Below are positions 1 through 8,916 of a DNA stretch of 64,000 nt, one piece after another. Position numbers and translations under genes: made by a program. Source of the DNA: Haloplanus sp. HW8-1 (GTDB lineage Archaea > Halobacteriota > Halobacteria > Halobacteriales > Haloferacaceae); contig NZ_CP098518.1 in the NCBI RefSeq assembly GCF_023703795.1, positions 2,046,001 to 2,110,000 of the forward strand. The letters run 5' to 3'. The notes under the pieces were generated by a model. It was not told the origin of the DNA. It did not search any database and was given only the letters and a program-made list of their open reading frames with translations. Within the stretch, counting starts at the first letter, position 1; each line of letters opens with the position of its first letter.

Positions 1-1247
1 CGCTCGCCGCCGAAGTCGGGGTCGAACAGGCCGAGTGCGGTCTGGATCGTCGTCCAGTCGTCCTCCGCGGCGGCGTCGCGCAGACTCTTGGTCGGGGCCG
101 CGAGCAACTGTCCGACGAGCGAGTCGGCCAGGGAGGCGATCGTCTCGCGCTGTTCGTCCGTCAACTCGCCCTGGGACTCCAGCCGCGACAGCGCGGTGTT
201 GAGTTCGCGCTCCTTGACCATCTCGGCGCCCTCGTACATCGCACTGATGGCTTCGTCGGCCTGGCGTCGCTTGAACGAGTCGATCAGTCGTTCGAACTCC
301 TCGTCGATCATGCGCTCGACCGTCTCGGCGGCCTCCCGGCGTCGCTCCCGGGTCTCGTCGGTGATCGCTTCCAGTGAATCGATGTCGAAGGCGTCGACAC
401 CGTCGAGGTCGGCCACGGACGGATCCACGTCCCGGGGCTGAGCGAGGTCGATGACGAGCGTCTCTCCGGCGTCGGCCAGCGTCGAGCGGTCGAGGACGTA
501 CGACGGACTACCGGTCGCCGTCACGAGGACGTCAGCCCGCTCGACCGCCGTCGGTGTCCGGTCGAGGCCGATCCCGTCGGCCGGCGTCTCCACCTCGTCG
601 GCGAGGTGTTCGGCGTGGGAAACGGTTCGGTTGGCGATCACGAGTTCCGAGACGGCCGTGTCGTCGAACGCCTGTGCCGCGAGCCGCCCCATTTCGCCGG
701 CTCCGACGACGAGGGCGGTTGCCTCCTCCAGGTCGCGCTCGCGGTCGGCGAGTTCGACCGCCGCGCTCCCCAGGGAGACGACGCCCTCGTTGATCGTCGT
801 CTCGGTCCGCGCCCGCTCGCCGACGTGCAGGGCCTTCGTGATCGCCGGTTCGAGCACCGAGCCGATACCGCCGGCGCCGCGCGCCGTCTGGAACGCCGTG
901 CGGAGTTGGCCGATGATCTGGTCCTCGCCGAGGACGAGCGACTCCAGCCCTGCGGCGACCCGCATCAGGTGCCGGAGGCTCGCCTCGTGGTCCAGTTCGC
1001 GGACCGCGCCGTCGCGGACCTGGGGTGCGAAATCCGCGATTGCCGCCCGTCCGGCCGCCGCGTCCTCGGTCACGACGTACGCCTCGGCGCGGTTGCACGT
1101 CTGGAGCGCGAACGCCTCGTCGACGCCGTCGCTCGCCAGGAGGTCGCGGACGACGGTCGATTCGTCGTCCGCGGCGGCGGACTCGATTTCGTCGACGGTC
1201 GCGCGCTGGTGTGACACCGTCACCCCGCTGATCACGCCCGTCGTCAC
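1..1247 (-). CDS. hemA: Glutamyl-tRNA reductase (partial, 3' end outside window)
   Basis: NADPH-dependent reduction of glutamyl-tRNA to glutamate-1-semialdehyde, the first committed step of C5 tetrapyrrole (haem, cobamide) synthesis in the cytosol. The translation reads VTTGVISGVTVSHQRATVD, then the catalytic Cys at about residue 51 in LQTCNRAEAY, the conserved GLESLVLGEDQI block, a Rossmann loop VVGAGEMGRLAAQ, and a helical C-terminal dimerisation region. It is still open at base 1, about 415 codons in, so only the extreme C-terminus is missing. The GTG start is fixed by an in-frame TGA nine bases upstream, and a GGTGAG Shine-Dalgarno-like sequence precedes it. No other start fits the family N-terminus. 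Only the terminal length is uncertain. Confidence 0.95.
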   Translation of the reverse strand, partial: MTTGVISGVTVSHQRATVDEIESAAADDESTVVRDLLASDGVDEAFALQTCNRAEAYVVTEDAAAGRAAIADFAPQVRDGAVRELDHEASLRHLMRVAAGLESLVLGEDQIIGQLRTAFQTARGAGGIGSVLEPAITKALHVGERARTETTINEGVVSLGSAAVELADRERDLEEATALVVGAGEMGRLAAQAFDDTAVSELVIANRTVSHAEHLADEVETPADGIGLDRTPTAVERADVLVTATGSPSYVLDRSTLADAGETLVIDLAQPRDVDPSVADLDGVDAFDIDSLEAITDETRERRREAAETVERMIDEEFERLIDSFKRRQADEAISAMYEGAEMVKERELNTALSRLESQGELTDEQRETIASLADSLVGQLLAAPTKSLRDAAAEDDWTTIQTALGLFDPDFGGE

Positions 1248-1561
1248 GGGGACTCACCTCGACACGTGCGGATCATACGCTCCGAATCACGCCCCCGTTC
1301 GCGTCCCCTTCACCTAAACTCTTCCAATGACGCCGTCGCTCCCACGCCGGCGGTCGCTCCCGGTTCGGGGTTCGACACGACCCGACCGACCCCGTCACCG
1401 GCGACTGGCCGCCCCCCTGGATCCGTTGCATACGCCACCTTCTGAGGTACGCCGGCTTAAAAGTCTCGTCGTCTCCCGATCGATGAAAACTCACTGACAG
1501 CGCACGCCCGGCGACGGCCGTGCGGAAGGCTCATCGGCGTCCGCTCCCTACCCCAGCGTCG
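1248..1561. other. Intergenic region between hemA and the rhodanese lipoprotein gene
   Basis: About 310 bases between divergently transcribed genes. The right part is less GC-rich, with a TATA-like CTTAAAAG near 1456 and an AT-rich GATGAAAAC stretch near 1482. The open frames crossing it are arginine-rich and read like shadow frames. No RNA gene is recognisable. Confidence 0.5.
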
Positions 1562-2287
1562 ATGACGGCCTCTCGACGAACTTTCCTCGCGAGTACCGGT
1601 GTCGCCCTCGGCGGCGTCGCCGGCTGCCTCGGCGGTGGTCGAAGCGGTAGCGACTCGAACCTCGATGGCTACGAGACGACGACGACCGACGGCCAGTCGG
1701 TGCCCTTGGCGCCCCTGGCGGATGTCCACGAGTGGTACGAATCGGATCGGGCTCGCTTCGCCGACGCCCGCTCGCGGGCCGCCTACCGGAAGTCCCACAT
1801 CGAGGGTGCGGTCTGGAGTCCCGCCCGCCACGGCCAGGAGAGCGACGACCCGGTGGCCGACTGGGACGCCGACACCCTCATCGTCACGTACTGTGGCTGC
1901 CCGCATCACCTCTCCTCGATGCGCGCGGCGGCGCTCATCCAGGCGGGCTACGAGCGGGTGGCCGCCCTCGACGAGGGGTTCTGGGCGTGGAAAGACGAGA
2001 ACTACCCCGTCGCCGGCGGGGCGCCCGACCGCGACCCCCCGCTTCGCGTCGTCGAGGGACGGACCGACCCCGACTTCGCCGGCGAGTGGGCCTGGATCCG
2101 CCACGACCCCTCGGGACAACGTGAGGTCGCCCCAATCGCCGACGACGGCTCCTACGCGCTCGACGTTCGGTTCGCCGACGTGACTCCGACCGACAGCGTC
2201 CGCGTCACCACTCCGGCCTACGAACTCTCCGCGCCTCTCGGCTCGCTCGCCGAGAGCGTCGTCGGCGTCGACGGTCGACTCGCCTGA
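1562..2287 (+). CDS. Rhodanese-domain lipoprotein with Tat signal
   Basis: A 241-residue exported protein. The N-terminus carries a twin-arginine motif (SRRTFLAS), a hydrophobic stretch and a lipobox ending AGC at about residue 20, so it is probably translocated folded by Tat and lipid-anchored outside. Residues 45-150 match a rhodanese fold (WYESDRARFADARSR, then KSHIEGA) with a Cys-rich active loop TYCGCPHH where the persulfide Cys is expected. About 75 C-terminal residues form an unassigned beta-rich domain. An upstream in-frame ATG at 1520 would put 14 residues before the Tat motif, so 1562 is preferred. Sulfurtransferase or redox activity is inferred; the substrate is unknown. Confidence 0.8.
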   Translation: MTASRRTFLASTGVALGGVAGCLGGGRSGSDSNLDGYETTTTDGQSVPLAPLADVHEWYESDRARFADARSRAAYRKSHIEGAVWSPARHGQESDDPVADWDADTLIVTYCGCPHHLSSMRAAALIQAGYERVAALDEGFWAWKDENYPVAGGAPDRDPPLRVVEGRTDPDFAGEWAWIRHDPSGQREVAPIADDGSYALDVRFADVTPTDSVRVTTPAYELSAPLGSLAESVVGVDGRLA

Positions 2288-2713
2288 TCAGCTCTCGACG
2301 GTCACGTCCCCACTCTCGTCCGTGACGACGCTCGTCACCTCGTACCCCCGGTCGCGGATGTCGGCCACCAGCGCGTCCTGATCCATCTCGGCCTCGTAGT
2401 AGAACACGATGTCGAAGGTGCCGTTCCGGAGGAGCTGCTGGCACTCCCAGACGAACGCGTCGTCGTCGACGGTGAGCCCCTGGAACTGGTTCGAGGAGAA
2501 GTTCGGGTCGTCGTTGCCGGCGTAGATGTACGTCTCGCCCTTGCCCGCGTGAGCGGCGATGACCTCGTTGAAATCGACCGTGAGTTCGTGCATCTCCAGG
2601 TCCTCCTGGCCCGTGAGCTCCGTGTGGACGATGGCGCCCGCGAGGTCGATGTCGCCGGGTTCGAGCAGCGCCTTCGTCCGCCGGTAGAGGTCGTCGTCGA
2701 CTACGTCGCTCAT
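2288..2713 (-). CDS. Conserved haloarchaeal protein (DUF5778-like)
   Basis: An acidic 141-residue soluble protein starting MSDVVDDDLYRRTKALLEPG. It has no signal peptide, membrane segment or known catalytic motif. Blocks such as YIYAGNDDPNF and FVWECQQLLRNGTFD look conserved; from memory they belong to the haloarchaeal family DUF5778, a name I cannot check here. It ends right next to the convergent rhodanese gene. The ATG at 2713 is chosen because the seven residues possible upstream (from 2734) are basic and unlike the rest. Function unknown. Confidence 0.75.
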   Translation of the reverse strand: MSDVVDDDLYRRTKALLEPGDIDLAGAIVHTELTGQEDLEMHELTVDFNEVIAAHAGKGETYIYAGNDDPNFSSNQFQGLTVDDDAFVWECQQLLRNGTFDIVFYYEAEMDQDALVADIRDRGYEVTSVVTDESGDVTVES

Positions 2714-2761
2714 GGCCCGAGATGGACGGGCCACGGTGTTACCCGTGACGGTTCGTCGCCG

Positions 2762-3175
2762 TCAGCCCAACCGCTCGTCGAGGATGAGTCGCGTCTTCGT
2801 GTTCTGTACCTCGTCTAGCTCCCGTGCCTGCGTGATGAGTTCGTTGACCGCACGCGTGTCGGCGGCGTCGACGACCATGACGATGTCCTCCTCACCGGAG
2901 ACCTGCCAGACGAAGTCCACCTCGTCCCACTCGGCCATCCGGTTGGAGACGTCCGTGGTGTCGACATCGACGGCGACCGACACCTCGATCATCGCCTTTA
3001 CGTTGCCCGTCCGCGTCGCCACGGTGAACCGCTCGATGATCCCCTCGTCGACGAGTTGCTCGACGCGGTTGCGGACCGTCCCCTCGGAGGTACCGACGCG
3101 GTCGGCGATCTCCGTGTAGGGGGTCCGGGAATCCCGCCGCAGAATGTTCAGAATCCGGCGGTCCAGTTCGTCCAT
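2762..3175 (-). CDS. Lrp/AsnC-family transcriptional regulator
   Basis: A 137-residue feast/famine regulator. The N-terminal 50 residues form a winged helix (MDELDRRILNILRRDSRTPY, recognition helix around TSEGTVRNRVEQL), and residues 60-130 form the RAM/AsnC ligand domain with FVWQVSGEEDIVMVV. Such proteins usually assemble as dimers to octamers that bind an amino acid. The gene is divergent from carA across 97 bp that contain a near-perfect palindrome (3206-3222), so control of carA and of itself is a reasonable inference. The effector is not evident from sequence. Confidence 0.92.
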   Translation of the reverse strand: MDELDRRILNILRRDSRTPYTEIADRVGTSEGTVRNRVEQLVDEGIIERFTVATRTGNVKAMIEVSVAVDVDTTDVSNRMAEWDEVDFVWQVSGEEDIVMVVDAADTRAVNELITQARELDEVQNTKTRLILDERLG

Positions 3176-3205
3176 GCTCGACGTTGTGTCGGGGTCCCCT
3201 TACAG

Positions 3206-3222
3206 ATTACGAATTTCGTAAT
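3206..3222. promoter_or_regulatory. Palindromic operator-like site between lrp and carA
   Basis: A 17-bp palindrome with 8-bp arms (ATTACGAA / TTCGTAAT) around one central base, in the shared upstream region of the Lrp-family regulator and carA. It is strikingly AT-rich against its surroundings and resembles binding sites of Lrp-type regulators. A partial half-site, TCGTAATG, recurs at the carA start codon (about 3269-3276). A TATA-like TTATTG at 3242 lies about 30 bp before the carA ATG. Confidence 0.6.
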
Positions 3223-3272
3223 TTAGCTTCGAAAGCAAGGCTTATTGCGGGGACGACCCTGTGTTTCTCGTA

Positions 3273-4340
3273 ATGTCGGACGCCTACCTTGCCTTAGAGG
3301 ACGGTCGCGTGGTCGAAGCGCGCGGTCGCGTCCCGGGTCGGACGCGTGGCGAACTGGTCTTTACGACCGCGTACACCGGATACGAGGAGAGTCTGACCGA
3401 CCCCTCCTACGAGGAGCAGGTCCTCACGTTCTCGTACCCGCTTATCGGCAACTATGGCGTCCGTGACGAGCGATTCGAATCCGACCGGGTCCACCCGCGT
3501 GCGGCCATCGCCCGCGAGTTCACCGAGGATATCGCCGCGTGGCTCGACGAGGAGGGCGTGCCCGCCATCGACCACCTCGATACCCGCGAACTCGTCACCT
3601 CGATCCGCGAGGAGGGGGCGATGAAGTGCGGGCTCGCGGTCGGTCCCGACGCGACGCCGGCGGACGCGAAGGCGGAACTCGCCGACTGTAAGGGCATGAG
3701 CGAGCATACGGATATCGGCGCGCAGGTCAGCGTCGACGAACCGGTCGTCTACGAGGGCGGCGACGCCGCGACCATCGCCCTGATCGACTGTGGCGCCAAG
3801 GGCTCGATCACCGAGTCCCTGCTCGAACGCGACGTGACGGTCCACGTCCTGCCCTACGACGCGACGCCCGCGGACGTCGAAGCCGTCGATCCGGACGTCC
3901 TCTTCATCTCGAACGGCCCGGGTGACCCCGAGAACTTCGAGGCCGCCGAGGCGCTCGTCGACGAGTTCGTCGGCGACCTACCCGTCGCGGGCATCTGTCT
4001 CGGCCAGCAGGTCGTCGCCAACGCGCTCGGCGGCAGCACCGAGAAGATGTCCTTCGGTCACCGCGGCGTCAACCAGCCCGTCCGCGACCTGGAGTCCGGC
4101 CGGGTCGTCATGACGACACAGAACCACGGCTACACCGTCGGGGAACCGGGAGAGAGCCTCGACGTGACGCAGGTGAACGTCAACGACGGCACCGCGGAGG
4201 GCCTCGAAAACGAGGAACTCGGTGTCCTCACACGGCAGTATCACCCCGAGGCCAATCCCGGCCCGCACGACTCGCTCGACTTCTTCGACGACGTGCTCGA
4301 CCTCGTATCGACGGACGCCCCCGTCGTCTCCTCGGACTGA
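3273..4340 (+). CDS. carA: Carbamoyl-phosphate synthase small (glutaminase) subunit
   Basis: Hydrolyses glutamine and passes ammonia to CarB to make carbamoyl phosphate for pyrimidines and arginine. It has 355 residues, a normal length. The N-terminal CPSase_sm domain includes FTTAYTGYEESLTDPSY; the class I glutaminase domain has the nucleophile in VAGICLGQQV (Cys near residue 242) and the His-Glu of QYHPEANPGP. The ATG at 3273 gives the usual short N-terminus; a GTG at 3261 in frame would add four residues. A leaderless transcript from the TATA-like element near 3242 is plausible. No carB is present in the window. Confidence 0.97.
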   Translation: MSDAYLALEDGRVVEARGRVPGRTRGELVFTTAYTGYEESLTDPSYEEQVLTFSYPLIGNYGVRDERFESDRVHPRAAIAREFTEDIAAWLDEEGVPAIDHLDTRELVTSIREEGAMKCGLAVGPDATPADAKAELADCKGMSEHTDIGAQVSVDEPVVYEGGDAATIALIDCGAKGSITESLLERDVTVHVLPYDATPADVEAVDPDVLFISNGPGDPENFEAAEALVDEFVGDLPVAGICLGQQVVANALGGSTEKMSFGHRGVNQPVRDLESGRVVMTTQNHGYTVGEPGESLDVTQVNVNDGTAEGLENEELGVLTRQYHPEANPGPHDSLDFFDDVLDLVSTDAPVVSSD

Positions 4341-4559
4341 GACGGATCACTGTAACTGTTTTCCGGTGGTTCACCACGTCGACCAGCAGCGCCTTCGCCC
4401 ACAGGACGAACGCCGCGCCGGGGACACCCGACGGTCGTGCGTCCCGTTGTGCCCGGGAGACACCCATAGTCGAGGGAGGCAGACCGGGTAAAGGGTGCCG
4501 TCGTTTCGGGGGTGTCGACCTTCGGCAGGTTTTTGACCCGACTCGCGCAACCCCGTTGC

Positions 4560-5441
4560 ATGGTTACGGTCAGGGCTCCCGCGACGAGTGCGAACCTCGG
4601 CAGCGGGTTCGACGTGTTCGGTGCGGCCCTCGACCGGCCGGCGGACATCGTCCGCGTCGAGAAGGCCGACCGGACGACCATCGAGGTGACGGGCTACGGG
4701 AGCGAGTATATCCCCGAAGAGCCCGACGCCAACACCGTCGGTGCGGTCGCCGAGGCGCTCGACGCGCCGGCGCACATCCGCATCGACAAGGGCGTTCGCC
4801 CCTCCTCGGGACTCGGCTCTTCGGGTGCCAGCGCCGCCGCTGCGGCGGTCGCGCTCAACGAACTGTACGATCGCGGTCTCTCGCGGACGGAACTCGTCCC
4901 CATCGCGGGGCAGGGCGAGGCCACCGTCTCCGGCGAGGTCCACCTCGACAACGTGGCGCCCGCCCTCCTCGGCGGGTTCACCGTCGCCACGGGGGAGAAC
5001 GTGACGACCGTCGACGCCGACATTCCACTGGTCGCCTGCCTCCCGGAGATCGCTATCTCGACGCGCGACGCCCGGGACGTCGTGCCGGCGGAGGCGACGA
5101 TGGAACAACTCGTCTACACGATTGGCCGGGCCGCCACGCTGACGATCGGTATGTGTCGTGACGATCCCCGACTCGTCGGCCAGGGGATGCACGACCGACT
5201 CGTCACGCCCGCCCGTGCCGACCTCATTTCGGGCTACGACGAGGTTCGCGAGGCCGCCCTCGACGCCGGCGCCACGGGCGTAACCGTCAGCGGTGCCGGC
5301 CCGGGCGTCCTCGCGGCGTGTTTCCCCGAGGATCGCCGATCCATCGCGGCCGCGATGGTCGAGGGGTTCGGCGAGGTCGGCGTCGACGCGCGGGCCTACC
5401 AGACGGAGATCGGACGCGGCGCGACGCTCCACCCCGAGTGA
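4560..5441 (+). CDS. thrB: Homoserine kinase
   Basis: A GHMP kinase that phosphorylates L-homoserine with ATP on the threonine pathway. The 293-residue protein begins MVTVRAPATSANLGSGFDVF, has the GHMP ATP loop PSSGLGSSGASAAAA at about residue 82, and the C-terminal motif GATGVTVSGAGPGVLA. The ATG at 4560 matches family N-termini; an ATG at 4512 would add 16 atypical residues. It lies about 220 bp after carA, too far for obvious coupling. thrA and thrC are not in the window. Confidence 0.96.
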   Translation: MVTVRAPATSANLGSGFDVFGAALDRPADIVRVEKADRTTIEVTGYGSEYIPEEPDANTVGAVAEALDAPAHIRIDKGVRPSSGLGSSGASAAAAAVALNELYDRGLSRTELVPIAGQGEATVSGEVHLDNVAPALLGGFTVATGENVTTVDADIPLVACLPEIAISTRDARDVVPAEATMEQLVYTIGRAATLTIGMCRDDPRLVGQGMHDRLVTPARADLISGYDEVREAALDAGATGVTVSGAGPGVLAACFPEDRRSIAAAMVEGFGEVGVDARAYQTEIGRGATLHPE

Positions 5442-5523
5442 CCGGCGCCCGCGCCGACCGATTCTCACGCGGTGGGTGTTTCCCAGGTACCTATACGTCT
5501 CCAGGGGAAAACACCGACAGCAC

Positions 5524-7068
5524 ATGTCCGGCGAGCAGGATCGGTCCGCCGATCACGACTACGATGTCTCTCCCTCCGTGACGACTGGACCGTTGGACCC
5601 CGCGTGGTTCGAACGCGCCGTCGAAGCGGCCGGACACGCCATCTTCATCACCGACTTCGGCGGGCGGATCGTCTACGTGAATCCGGCGTTCGAGACGGTG
5701 ACCGGCTACACCGCCGACGCGGCCGTCGGCGAGACGCCGGATCTCCTCAACTCCGGCCACCACGACGCCGACTACTTTCGCCGGCTCTGGGAGACCATCG
5801 TCGCCGGCGAGGTCTGGCAGGAAGAGATCGTGAACCGGCGAGCGGACGGCGAGAGATACATTGCCAACCAGACCATCGCACCCATCGGCGACGACGAGGA
5901 CGGGACGATCACGCATTTCGTCGCCATCCAGACGGACATCACCGAGCGCAAGCGCCACGAGATGGCCCTCGAGCGCAGCCAAGATCTGTCGGCGCGGACC
6001 GAAGAGACGGCCGATGTCGGCGGGTGGGAACTCGACCTCGACGCGGGGACGCTCCGGTGGACCGCGGGCACCTGCCGGATCCACGGCGTCGGCCCCGGAT
6101 ACGAGCCGTCGATCGACGAGGCCCTGGCGTTCTATCACCCTTCCGATCGCGACAAAATCCAGCGGTTCGTCGAACGGGCCCTCGAATGGGGCCTTCCGTA
6201 CGACGTGGAGGCCCGACTCGTCACGGCCGACGGTACTACCCGTATCGTGCGAACGACGGGCCAACCGATCGGGGGAGAGGGTGCGACCCTCCTCCGAGGA
6301 ACGATTCAGGACATCACCGACCGGAAAGCGCGCGGCCAGCAGTTGATGGTACTCAATCGCGTGCTCCGTCACAACCTGCGTAACGGGCTCAACGTGGTGA
6401 TCGGCAACGCCGAACGGGTGCTGTCGACGCTCGAGGGGGTGGCGGACGGCTCGGTGTCCGCCGGGGCGGTCGAGGGGGCACGCGCGGATCTCCGGTCCAC
6501 CGTCTCTTCGGCCGAGGACCTCCTCGACGTCTCGGAGCGAGCGCGCCAGTTCGACAGCCTCTACCAGCAGATCCGTGACGTTCAGCCCGTCGAGATCCGG
6601 CCGCTACTGGAGGCGGTCGCCGCGGACTACCGCGACGCGTTCCCGGCGGCCAGCGTCAGCGTCGAGGGACCGAACTCGGTCGTCCTCGTCAATCGATACG
6701 CGCTCCGGGTCGCGCTGGAGGAACTCGTCGACAACGCTATCGAACATTCGACGGCCGACCCGGACGTGACACTCCGCGTCTCGGAGGGGTCGGACGGCAC
6801 GATCAGTCTCGGCGTCGCCGACAGGGGTGACGGCATCCCCGAGATGGAGCGAGAGGTGATCGTCGAAGGGGAGGAACGGCCGCTCAAACACGGGAGCGGA
6901 CTCGGCCTGTGGATCGTGAAGTGGCTCATCACCCCCATCGGCGGAACGCTCGATATCGAGGATAACGATCCGAACGGTACAGTGGTCTCTATCGTCTTCC
7001 CGGCCTCACGGTGGACGCCGACCGTGTCCAACGAGACGACGGATGGGACGTCCGACGCGACGACGTAG
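5524..7068 (+). CDS. PAS-domain sensor histidine kinase
   Basis: A soluble 514-residue sensor kinase. It has two PAS/PAC units (about residues 25-145, ending DITERKRHE, and 160-270, ending DITDRKAR), a phospho-acceptor helix with His at about residue 283 in VLRHNLRN, and a HATPase domain with an N box (ALEELVDNAIEHS) near 400, a G1 box (DRGDGIPE) near 435 and a G2 box (HGSGLGLWIVKW). No membrane segment, so it probably senses a cytoplasmic signal such as redox, a ligand or light through PAS. No response regulator is adjacent, as is common for haloarchaeal orphan kinases. The ATG at 5524 is chosen because the frame upstream is arginine-rich and runs through thrB. Confidence 0.92.
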   Translation: MSGEQDRSADHDYDVSPSVTTGPLDPAWFERAVEAAGHAIFITDFGGRIVYVNPAFETVTGYTADAAVGETPDLLNSGHHDADYFRRLWETIVAGEVWQEEIVNRRADGERYIANQTIAPIGDDEDGTITHFVAIQTDITERKRHEMALERSQDLSARTEETADVGGWELDLDAGTLRWTAGTCRIHGVGPGYEPSIDEALAFYHPSDRDKIQRFVERALEWGLPYDVEARLVTADGTTRIVRTTGQPIGGEGATLLRGTIQDITDRKARGQQLMVLNRVLRHNLRNGLNVVIGNAERVLSTLEGVADGSVSAGAVEGARADLRSTVSSAEDLLDVSERARQFDSLYQQIRDVQPVEIRPLLEAVAADYRDAFPAASVSVEGPNSVVLVNRYALRVALEELVDNAIEHSTADPDVTLRVSEGSDGTISLGVADRGDGIPEMEREVIVEGEERPLKHGSGLGLWIVKWLITPIGGTLDIEDNDPNGTVVSIVFPASRWTPTVSNETTDGTSDATT

Positions 7069-7091
7069 CCGATTTCGGGCCGTGCCCGCGG

Positions 7092-7991
7092 TTAGACGCC
7101 GCGCCCCTGCAGTTTCTCCTCTTCGGGCATATCGCTGTTCGACTGGCCTTTCATCCCCTTGCCGACGTTCGTCGCAATCTCGGCCAGGCGGTCGGGATCG
7201 TCCCAGTTGTTGACCGCCTCGACGATGGCGGTGCCCATCGACTCGGGGTTTTCGGCGCCGAAGATGCCCGACCCGACGAAGATACCGTCACAGCCATGAT
7301 GCATCATGAGCGCCGCGTCGGCGGGCGTCGCGATACCGCCGGCGGCGAAGTTGACGACGGGCAGGCGACCCATCTCGGCCGTCTCGTGGACCAGATCGCG
7401 GGGGGCGCCGTGTTCGCGCGCCCACCGCTCGCGCTCCTCGTAGGCCATCCCGTCGAGTTCCCGGATGGCGCCCTTGATCGCGCGCTGGTGGGTGACCGCC
7501 TGGTTCACGTCCCCCGTCCCAGCCTCGCCTTTCGTACGGATCATCGCCGCCCCCTCGTCGATTCGGCGGAGCGCCTCGCCCAGGTTGCGGGCGCCACAGA
7601 CGAAGGGCGCGGTGAACTCTCGCTTGTCGATGTGGTAGTCGTCGTCGGCGGGGGTGAGCACCTCGCTCTCGTCGATCATGTCGGCCCCTTTGGCCTGCAG
7701 TATCTCCGCCTCCTTGGTGTGGCCGATCCGGGCCTTGCCCATCACGGGGATGGACACCTCCTCCAGAATCTCGGTGAGCGCCGCGGGATCCGCCATCCTG
7801 GCGACGCCGCCACGCTTGCGGATGTCCGCGGGGACGGCTTCCAGACTCATCACCGCGACGGCGCCGCAGTTCTCCGCGATACGGGCCTGTTCCGCGTTGA
7901 CGACGTCCATGATGACGCCGCCCTTCTGCATCCGCGCGAACCCACGTTTCACAAGTTCCGTTCCGCGTCGCAGTTCTTCGAGGTCGGTCAT
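7092..7991 (-). CDS. pdxS: Pyridoxal 5'-phosphate synthase subunit PdxS
   Basis: The synthase half of the deoxyxylulose-independent PLP pathway: joins ribose 5-phosphate, glyceraldehyde 3-phosphate and ammonia supplied by PdxT. The 299 residues are typical. Visible are the ribose-5-P lysine in [10 protein letters not shown], the second lysine in [11 protein letters not shown], and the phosphate loop [15 protein letters not shown]. The start at 7991 ([15 protein letters not shown]) follows the family; eight more codons are open upstream. A TATA-like TTAAGT lies about 25 bp upstream. pdxT is not in the window. Confidence 0.97.
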   Translation of the reverse strand: MTDLEELRRGTELVKRGFARMQKGGVIMDVVNAEQARIAENCGAVAVMSLEAVPADIRKRGGVARMADPAALTEILEEVSIPVMGKARIGHTKEAEILQAKGADMIDESEVLTPADDDYHIDKREFTAPFVCGARNLGEALRRIDEGAAMIRTKGEAGTGDVNQAVTHQRAIKGAIRELDGMAYEERERWAREHGAPRDLVHETAEMGRLPVVNFAAGGIATPADAALMMHHGCDGIFVGSGIFGAENPESMGTAIVEAVNNWDDPDRLAEIATNVGKGMKGQSNSDMPEEEKLQGRGV

Positions 7992-8083
7992 ATTCCTCGT
8001 TACGCGGGGATCCACTTAACGACGGTCATCGGGCCGACGCCGCCACCGTCAGCGATTTATCGCCCCGTACCGACCGGGGAACT

Positions 8084-8809
8084 ATGAGTTCCGGATCGGC
8101 GTGGACACGCCTCCGTGCTGCCGTCGTCGAGGGCGACGGCCTCCCCGACGCCGATCCCCTCCCCCGGTGGCTCGCTCCCCTCCCCCAGGCCGCCGAGAAT
8201 CTCGGCCTCTCGCTCGCGTGGGCGGTCGTCGCGACCAACCTCGTCGGTACCGCCTTCGGCTTCTGGTACTACCGCTTCCAGTTCGCGGCCGAACCCCCCG
8301 TCGCGTGGCCACTCGTCCCGGACAGTCCCGTCGCCACGTTCTTCATCGCTCTCTCGCTCGCCCTCTGGAAACTCGGCCGGTCGAACGAGGTGGTGAACGC
8401 CCTGGCCTTCTTCGGTTGCTGGAAGCTCGGCCTCTGGACGCCGTTCGTCCTCGTCGCCTTCGCTGACGGCTTCCTCGCGACCACCGCCCTCCCGATGTAC
8501 GCCTTCCTCCTCGGGAGTCACCTCATGATGGTCGCCGAGGCGTTCGTGATCCACCGATACAGCGACTTCCCCGTCGGCGCCGTGGCCGTCGCCGTCGCGT
8601 GGTACGGCCTGAACGATCTGGTGGATTACTTCATCCCACTGGTGGGGACGCCCCACCACACGCTGATCCCCGGACAGCGGATCGTCGACGGCGCCATCAC
8701 GCACGTCTCGCCGATCCACGAGATCGCGGCCGCCGGCGCCGTCGTTCTGACGCTCACGGCGACGTTCCTCACGCTCGCGACGCGGGTGCGGAAGCTCGAA
8801 TCGCGGTAG
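8084..8809 (+). CDS. DUF1405 membrane protein
   Basis: A 241-residue polytopic membrane protein with about five to six hydrophobic segments. Its sequence (WAVVATNLVGTAFGFWYY, then GLNDLVDYFIPLVG) fits DUF1405, a family of archaeal and Bacillus YpjA-like proteins with no proven function. The conserved Asp and His residues in NDLVDYFIPLVGTPHHT suggest a metal or polar site, which is only an inference. A TATA-like GATTTATC lies 24-32 bp before the ATG, consistent with leaderless transcription. Confidence 0.85.
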   Translation: MSSGSAWTRLRAAVVEGDGLPDADPLPRWLAPLPQAAENLGLSLAWAVVATNLVGTAFGFWYYRFQFAAEPPVAWPLVPDSPVATFFIALSLALWKLGRSNEVVNALAFFGCWKLGLWTPFVLVAFADGFLATTALPMYAFLLGSHLMMVAEAFVIHRYSDFPVGAVAVAVAWYGLNDLVDYFIPLVGTPHHTLIPGQRIVDGAITHVSPIHEIAAAGAVVLTLTATFLTLATRVRKLESR

Positions 8810-8916
8810 GCCGCCGATGTCGGCGCTGCGAAGACCGGCCGCGACGACTCGCCGACGCGGAACCGGCCACCGGTCCCGTGACGTACCGTTATCCCGTGTC
8901 GGCACATACCGGATGT

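Noticed and set aside
451-1317. Long plus-strand open frame opposite hemA
   Set aside because: Ser/Arg-rich shadow of the true minus-strand gene, which shows the full HemA motifs including TCNR.
4371-4500. Possible structured RNA (RNase P or SRP RNA) after carA
   Set aside because: I could not find the conserved core motifs of either RNA; only a small GTGGT-TC-ACCAC hairpin is present.
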